18,807 nt of DNA, taken from assembly GCA_035622975.1 (NCBI GenBank), contig DASPUH010000137.1:1-18807 (forward strand), read 5' to 3'. The position numbers and the translations under genes are program-made. Each line of letters begins with the position of its first letter. The first letter of the stretch is position 1. The notes beneath the pieces were generated by a model, which searched no databases, was not told where the DNA came from, and saw only the letters and a program-made list of their open reading frames with translations. This document shows positions 15,214 through 18,807 of this stretch, in pieces. This DNA comes from DASPUH01 sp035622975 (GTDB lineage: Bacteria > Chloroflexota > Limnocylindria > Limnocylindrales > CSP1-4).

Positions 15214-15234
15214 CTCCGGCGGTAGGACTCGAAC
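15211..15234 (-). other. tRNA 3'-end-like remnant
   Basis: Read on the minus strand this 24-base stretch ends in GCCA and contains the B-box GTTCGAGTCC. From the T-loop onward the distances are exact for a tRNA 3' end: 5 T-stem bases, 7 acceptor bases, a discriminator and CCA. The bases upstream do not pair as a T-stem, and no matching 5' acceptor strand or anticodon arm is present, so there is no intact tRNA. Either a scrap left by integration or decay, or chance. Confidence 0.35.
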
Positions 15235-15276
15235 GAACGATCCTCGTGAGCGTCCGCCACGGCCCAGATCCCGGGG

Positions 15277-16500
15277 TCAGATCGCCTCGCCGAGGTAGGC
15301 CTGCTCGTGGTGGATGGCGAAGTCGAGACCCGCCTCCTCCGTCTCGGCGCTGACCCGGACGGCCGTCACCCGGTCGATGAGCCACAGCATCCCGTAGGTG
15401 AAGGCGAACGCCCAGACCGACGAGAACACCACCGCCACGAGCTGCTTGCCGAGGAACCCCGGGTCACCGGCCAGGAGGCCGTCGACGCCGTGGGGATTGA
15501 AGGCCGTCGTCGCGAAGACGCCGAGCATGACGATCCCAAGGAAGCCGCCGACCCCGTGGACGCCCCAGACGTCGAGCGCATCGTCCCAATGGAGCCGGTT
15601 CTTGAGGTTCACGGCGCCGAAGCAGACGACGCCCGAGACGATGCCGATGACCACGGCCGCGACCGGTGACACGAACCCCGCCGCCGGAGTGATCGTTGCC
15701 AGGCCCGCGACGGCGCCGGTCAGGAGGCCGAGGAAGCTCGGCCGCTTCTCGAAGATCCAGGACATGCACAGCCAGGCCACGGCCGCGAACGAGGCGGCGA
15801 CATCGGTGTTCAGGAACGCCACCGCGGTCGTGGCGTCGACGCTGAACTCGCTCCCGGCGTTGAAGCCGTACCAGCCGAACCACAGCAGGCCGGTGCCGAG
15901 CGCGACGAGCGGCACGCTGTGCGGTCCGCGGTCCTCGGCGACCCGCCGCCCGACATACAGCACCGAGGCGAGGGCCGCCATGCCGGCGATGTTGTGGACG
16001 ACGATCCCGCCGGCGAAGTCCTTGACCCCCCACTGAGCGAGGATCCCGCCGCCCCACACCATGTGGACGAACGGGAAGTAGACGAACAGCAGCCAGCCCG
16101 TCAGGAAGGCCATGTAGGCCTTGAAGCTGACCCGGTTCGTGAACGCGCCCGTGATGAGGGCCGGGGTGATGATCGCGAACATCATCTGGTAGGCGATGAA
16201 CACGATCTCTGGGATCGCCGGGTTAGGCGAGGGCGACTGGAGGGTCACGCCATTGAGGAACGCCTTGTCCAGGTTGCCGATGACCCCGCCGACGTCACCC
16301 GAGAAGCACAGGGAATAGCCGACGACGAACCAGATGACAGTCGTCCAGCCCATCGATACGAAGCTCTGGATCATGATCGCGAGGACGTTCTTGCGGCCCA
16401 CGAGCCCGCCGTAGAAGAACGCCAGCCCCGGGGTCATCAGCATGACCAGGCTGGAGCACAGGATCATGAAGCCGGTGTCGCCGGTGTCCAGGTGCAGCAC
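15277..16500 (-). CDS. amt: Ammonium transporter (Amt/MEP/Rh family)
   Basis: 407 residues from the GTG at 16500, chosen because GGAGG lies eight bases upstream; the open frame above it has no membrane or signal character. Eleven spans are expected, starting at FMILCSSLVMLMTPGLAFFYGG. Key Amt residues are present: Asp161 and the first pore His (KDFAGGIVVHNIAG, His169), the second pore His (GVHGVGGF, His315), and YQMMFAIITPALI lining the vestibule. The C-terminal tail EEAGLDFAIHHEQAYLGEAI is the conserved cytoplasmic latch that contacts PII proteins. Function: uptake of ammonium, forming a trimeric channel. No glnK/PII gene is adjacent here, although Amt genes commonly have one. It is convergent with the exporter operon. 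Confidence 0.95.
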   Translation of the reverse strand: MLHLDTGDTGFMILCSSLVMLMTPGLAFFYGGLVGRKNVLAIMIQSFVSMGWTTVIWFVVGYSLCFSGDVGGVIGNLDKAFLNGVTLQSPSPNPAIPEIVFIAYQMMFAIITPALITGAFTNRVSFKAYMAFLTGWLLFVYFPFVHMVWGGGILAQWGVKDFAGGIVVHNIAGMAALASVLYVGRRVAEDRGPHSVPLVALGTGLLWFGWYGFNAGSEFSVDATTAVAFLNTDVAASFAAVAWLCMSWIFEKRPSFLGLLTGAVAGLATITPAAGFVSPVAAVVIGIVSGVVCFGAVNLKNRLHWDDALDVWGVHGVGGFLGIVMLGVFATTAFNPHGVDGLLAGDPGFLGKQLVAVVFSSVWAFAFTYGMLWLIDRVTAVRVSAETEEAGLDFAIHHEQAYLGEAI

Positions 16501-16953
16501 GACGAGATCCTCCTCGGCACGCCAGGACGAACAGGAGCGTCCGTTCCGCGTCGATGATGCACTCTCCCGGACCCGCAAGCCGCGGAACAGGGCCGCTCGG
16601 CCCGTTGTGTTCGGGCCGGTCGGGACTCGGGCCGATCTCGGGCAGCGGCAAGCTTCAGATCGTGCGGAAGGTGGCTCCGGCGGGCCGGTCCCGGCCGCGT
16701 ACTGAATCGCCTGGGGGCATTCGGGAGCTCGACCGAGATCCTGCTCCCCCACCCGACCCGATCGCGGGAGTGGCTTCACATCGCTCTCGTCGAATGCGCA
16801 AGTTGCCATCAAGTGGTGCAGCGACGATCCCCTCCCCAACTCTGGTGCCCTGAATGCGCCCAGGGGCGCGTGCGCGAGCGCGCTCGTGAAGGGATGCGGC
16901 AGACACGCCGCCGACACGAACCACCCTGAGCCGCCGGACTCCAGGGTCAGCCG
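16501..16953. other. Gene-free leader of the ammonium transporter gene
   Basis: No protein-like frame is visible on either strand. The part next to amt, read on the minus strand, holds an 8-bp perfect inverted repeat (GTTCCGCG/CGCGGAAC, 16543-16550 with 16581-16588, 30-base loop), which could fold in the transcript leader. I do not recognise a known riboswitch class, nor a clear promoter. Confidence 0.4.
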
Positions 16954-17172
16954 ATGAGGCCCGCTCGCAGGTCAGCAGCCCAGGCAGTCCCGCTTCGCGG
17001 TGCTCGGCCGGATGCCCACCAGCGCTGCCGTCTCGGGAACGGAGCCTCCGGTGGCCACGAACGGCGCGAGGACGGCCGATCTCCGGGCGCGGTTCGGCCT
17101 TACGACCGAGCAGTTGATCTGCACGGGCGAGCGGAGCAGCGGCTGGTCGTGCCAAGCCTCGATATTCGGTGT
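16954..17172 (+). pseudogene. Small HTH regulator remnant with an internal micro-inversion
   Basis: Three coding scraps fit one short helix-turn-helix protein only if a central block is flipped. On the + strand MRPARRSAAQAV starts at ATG 16954. The minus strand of about 16990-17073 reads VLAPF, then VATGGSVPETAALVGI and RPSTAKR, a good HTH. The + strand resumes at 17075 with ADLRARFGLTTEQLI and, one frame over (17125 on), GRAEQRLVVPSLDIR. Placed in order they give a continuous domain of about 72 residues. The minus-strand and resumed plus-strand blocks abut within a few bases, with no overlap or gap. A one-base loss near 17119-17122 adds a frameshift. The family is recalled from LuxR-like HTH proteins, not searched. 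The gene should be dead as it stands. Confidence 0.5.
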
Positions 17173-17499
17173 ACCCGTTCGACGCCATCGAAAGGAGCGA
17201 GCGAGTCGGGATGGCTGCCACCTGTCAACGTGCCAAAGCGCCCTTGACTGTGCAGACGGCAGTGCCATGGTTGTGAAGGTCCTGAGACCTGAGATCTGCT
17301 CGCGGGGGATCTGCCAGTGGCACAGAGTGAGCCCTCTGGATTGGGCCTAAGGGCCGGTCCCGAATGATGGGCCACCCCCGAACCTGCTGCGCGTCTTGGT
17401 GTTCGCGACTGGGCAGGTGCAGTTCGATTCGGTCGGCTACCAAGGCCACATGACAGCTGAGGTGCCGAGCGACCTCGCTGGCGCCGAGGCCAGTAGCAG
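17173..17499. other. Stretch with no recognisable gene
   Basis: Short frames exist on both strands, but none shows a recognisable domain, a good ribosome site or convincing codon use. Local composition is less GC-rich and less regular than in the genes to the left, as in decayed or acquired DNA. Confidence 0.4.
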
Positions 17500-17916
17500 A
17501 TGACGGGCCTGGCGCGCCTTGTAACTGCGCTGCTCGGGGTAGTCGTTGTATCGACTGGTTGTTCTGTGGCGGCGTCGACAGCGCCATATGTAGCCCCAAC
17601 GCGATCACTGCCGCTTTCGACTAACGTCTTCGCATCCTGTGCGGCAGTCGCCCCTGACTGGAGGGGGAATGTGGTCGCCGTATCGCTGACGACCTTGGGC
17701 CAGATCCGGACACTCTTGGGGGGGCGCTATCCAACTGATCGGTGGGCGACGCTCCCGGATTCGACGCCGGCGATCGCCTGTTTCATCGACGGGCAGATCC
17801 CTATAGGCCCAGCGAGCAGCGCCTCGTACGATCGCGCCCTCGTCGCGATCGTAGGTTCGGAATCCGAGCTCGTCGAAGCCGGCTTCAGCACCGAGATGCC
17901 GACCGCGCTCCCCTGA
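17500..17916 (+). CDS. Small putative lipoprotein, unknown function
   Basis: 138 residues. The N-terminus MTGLARLVTALLGVVVVSTGCSV has a short basic/hydrophobic signal and the lipobox STGC (Cys21), then a Thr/Ser/Pro-rich stretch and a compact domain (about 45-138) with two Cys (ASCAAVAPDW and IACFIDGQIP) that could pair. I do not recognise a family. No strong Shine-Dalgarno is seen before the ATG. The region is less GC-rich than the flanking operons. It lies between two broken genes and ends just before the truncated recombinase, so it may belong to acquired DNA or be a remnant itself. The signal-peptide logic supports a real gene; the function is unknown. Confidence 0.55.
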   Translation: MTGLARLVTALLGVVVVSTGCSVAASTAPYVAPTRSLPLSTNVFASCAAVAPDWRGNVVAVSLTTLGQIRTLLGGRYPTDRWATLPDSTPAIACFIDGQIPIGPASSASYDRALVAIVGSESELVEAGFSTEMPTALP

Positions 17917-17919
17917 CAT

Positions 17920-18807
17920 AGTTGGCAGACCAATGAGCTGCCCGTCGACTCGCAGATCGCAGACTGACTGCCGCCGTGGCGGCTGCAGGCGCCACCTGCG
18001 ATGTCATCAAAGACGCCGGCGTTAGCGGGAGCGAGTTCGACCACCGGCCGGGCCTCCAGCAGATCATCGCCCGGGCCCGCGAGCAGAAGCCGAACTTCAA
18101 GTGGGTGCTGGTCTGGAAGCTGAGCCGGTTCGGGCGCGACATCGAGGAGGGGCTGATCTACCGCGCCGTCCTCCGCAAGAAGGACATCGAGCTCATCAGC
18201 TTCAAGGAGCCGATTCCAGAGGGACCGCTCGGCCAGCTCATCACCCATGTCCTCATGGCGGTCGACCAGTTCTATGCCGCCGCGACGGCCGCCGATGTCC
18301 TGCGCCCGCAGAAGGAGCTTGCCCGCCAGGGCTTCTCGGCTGGTGGGCGACCGCCCGTCGGCTATCGGCGCGAGCCGGTGGTGGTCGGCACCCGCTACGA
18401 CGGGACTCCGCTGACGCGCATCCGCTGGGAGCCGGACCCGGAGGTGGCGCCACGGGTGGTCCAGGCCTTCCAGATGGCCGCCACCGGCGCCCAGTACGAC
18501 GAGATCGTGGCCGCGACCGGGATCTGCCGGAACAAGTCGAGCATGGCGACCATCCTCGCCAACCCGATCTACCGCGGGGTCAAGATCTTCAACCGCGAGG
18601 CGCGCGTCGAGGGCGAACACGGCCGCAAACGCCGCCGCAACCCCGCCGCTGAGGTGGTCACGAGTGAAGTCGAGGCGATCGTCCCCGAGCAGCTCTGGGA
18701 CCGCGTCCAGGCGATGCTCGTCCGGCGCCGCGAGAACCGCTTGCCGCCGATGCGCTACCGGGGCGGCTACGTGCTGACCGACCTGCTCCGCTGCGCCTGC
18801 GGCGCCC
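17920..18807 (+). pseudogene. Large serine recombinase, 5'-truncated and frameshifted, runs off the window
   Basis: The resolvase domain enters at SWQTNELPVDSQIAD (17920-17964) and meets a TGA at 17965. One frame over, from about 17967, the protein continues without a stop to the window end (about 280 codons): AAAGATCDVIKDAGVSG, then VLVWKLSRFGRD (the two active-site arginines of serine recombinases), ISFKEPIPEGPLGQL, AVDQFY and FSAGGRPPVGYRRE. The DNA-binding recombinase domain with ILANPIYRGVKIF follows, then the start of a zinc ribbon (LLRCACGA). A single C lost from GACTGCACTGCC would explain the shift. The N-terminal strand with the catalytic Ser (Y-x-RVS) is absent: upstream DNA is the lipoprotein gene, ending at 17916. 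Such enzymes integrate or excise phages and integrative elements; this copy should be inactive. The 3' end lies outside the window. Confidence 0.75.

Noticed and set aside
15211..15290. A complete minus-strand tRNA gene
   Set aside because: Only the 3' end fits; the T-stem does not pair and no 5' acceptor strand, D-arm or anticodon arm is found.
16501..16650. Known riboswitch (glutamine or glycine type) upstream of amt
   Set aside because: A GGGAGAG stretch is seen, but the conserved core sequences of those classes are absent.
15211..16683. 12-bp direct repeat TGGCTCCGGCGG at 15211-15222 and 16672-16683 flanking amt, as possible att sites
   Set aside because: Twelve-base matches are expected by chance many times in 18.8 kb of GC-rich DNA, and the Amt gene shows no sign of being mobile cargo.
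16501..16917. 139-residue N-terminal extension of the ammonium transporter
   Set aside because: The extension is low-complexity with no signal or membrane character, and a GGAGG site precedes the GTG at 16500.
16655..17221. 188-residue minus-strand open frame as a gene
   Set aside because: Arg/Gly/Ala-rich shadow composition, no domain, and it crosses the HTH scraps in another frame.
17225..17608. 127-residue minus-strand open frame
   Set aside because: No domain recognised, no ribosome site, and it overlaps the start of the better-supported lipoprotein gene.
17727..18620. 297-residue minus-strand open frame
   Set aside because: It is antisense to the clear serine-recombinase frame and the lipoprotein gene; it arises from GC-rich codon use.

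Overview
High-GC bacterial chromosomal DNA with dense genes, 4-base stop/start overlaps, GTG and TTG starts, and several promoters that lie directly against a start codon (leaderless transcription). Secreted proteins have Pro/Ser/Thr-rich linkers behind lipobox or membrane anchors. This fits a Gram-positive-like high-GC lineage; Chloroflexota (Limnocylindria-like) is my best guess and Actinomycetota the alternative. The assignment is inference.

Layout. 1-3534: a VOC-fold protein (-), then an ECF-like sigma factor translationally coupled to a membrane-anchored Asp-box (BNR) beta-propeller (+), then a lipoprotein esterase of the PHB-depolymerase/LpqC type (-). 3635-6267: a tetR-cupin operon (-) facing a vapBC-type toxin-antitoxin pair (+) across an 86-bp region holding two back-to-back promoters with their own palindromes; then a PadR regulator with a His-rich N-terminus (-) whose promoter contains a perfect 16-bp palindrome. 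6472-9603: a large secreted HExxH metallopeptidase-like lipoprotein (-) and a second AbrB/PIN pair (-). 9691-12503: an operon (-) of an APC amino-acid permease and a saccharopine-dehydrogenase-family oxidoreductase. 12659-15189: a two-gene ABC-2 exporter operon (+). 15277-16500: an ammonium transporter (-).

The right-hand part (about 16.5-18.8 kb, perhaps from the tRNA-3'-end-like scrap at 15211-15234) looks like a decayed mobile-element zone. It has about 1 kb without an intact gene, a small HTH gene that appears broken by an internal inversion of about 85 bp plus a frameshift, a short lipoprotein gene, and a large serine recombinase that has lost its catalytic N-terminus, carries a frameshift, and runs off the window.

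Functionally the window is a patchwork of stand-alone regulatory modules (sigma/propeller, TetR/cupin, PadR, two TA pairs) and nitrogen or amino-acid handling (APC permease, saccharopine-type dehydrogenase, Amt). I see no CRISPR array, rRNA, intact tRNA or complete insertion sequence. The observations most worth following are the sigma factor coupled to a propeller under an ECF-like promoter, and the micro-inverted HTH gene next to the broken recombinase.
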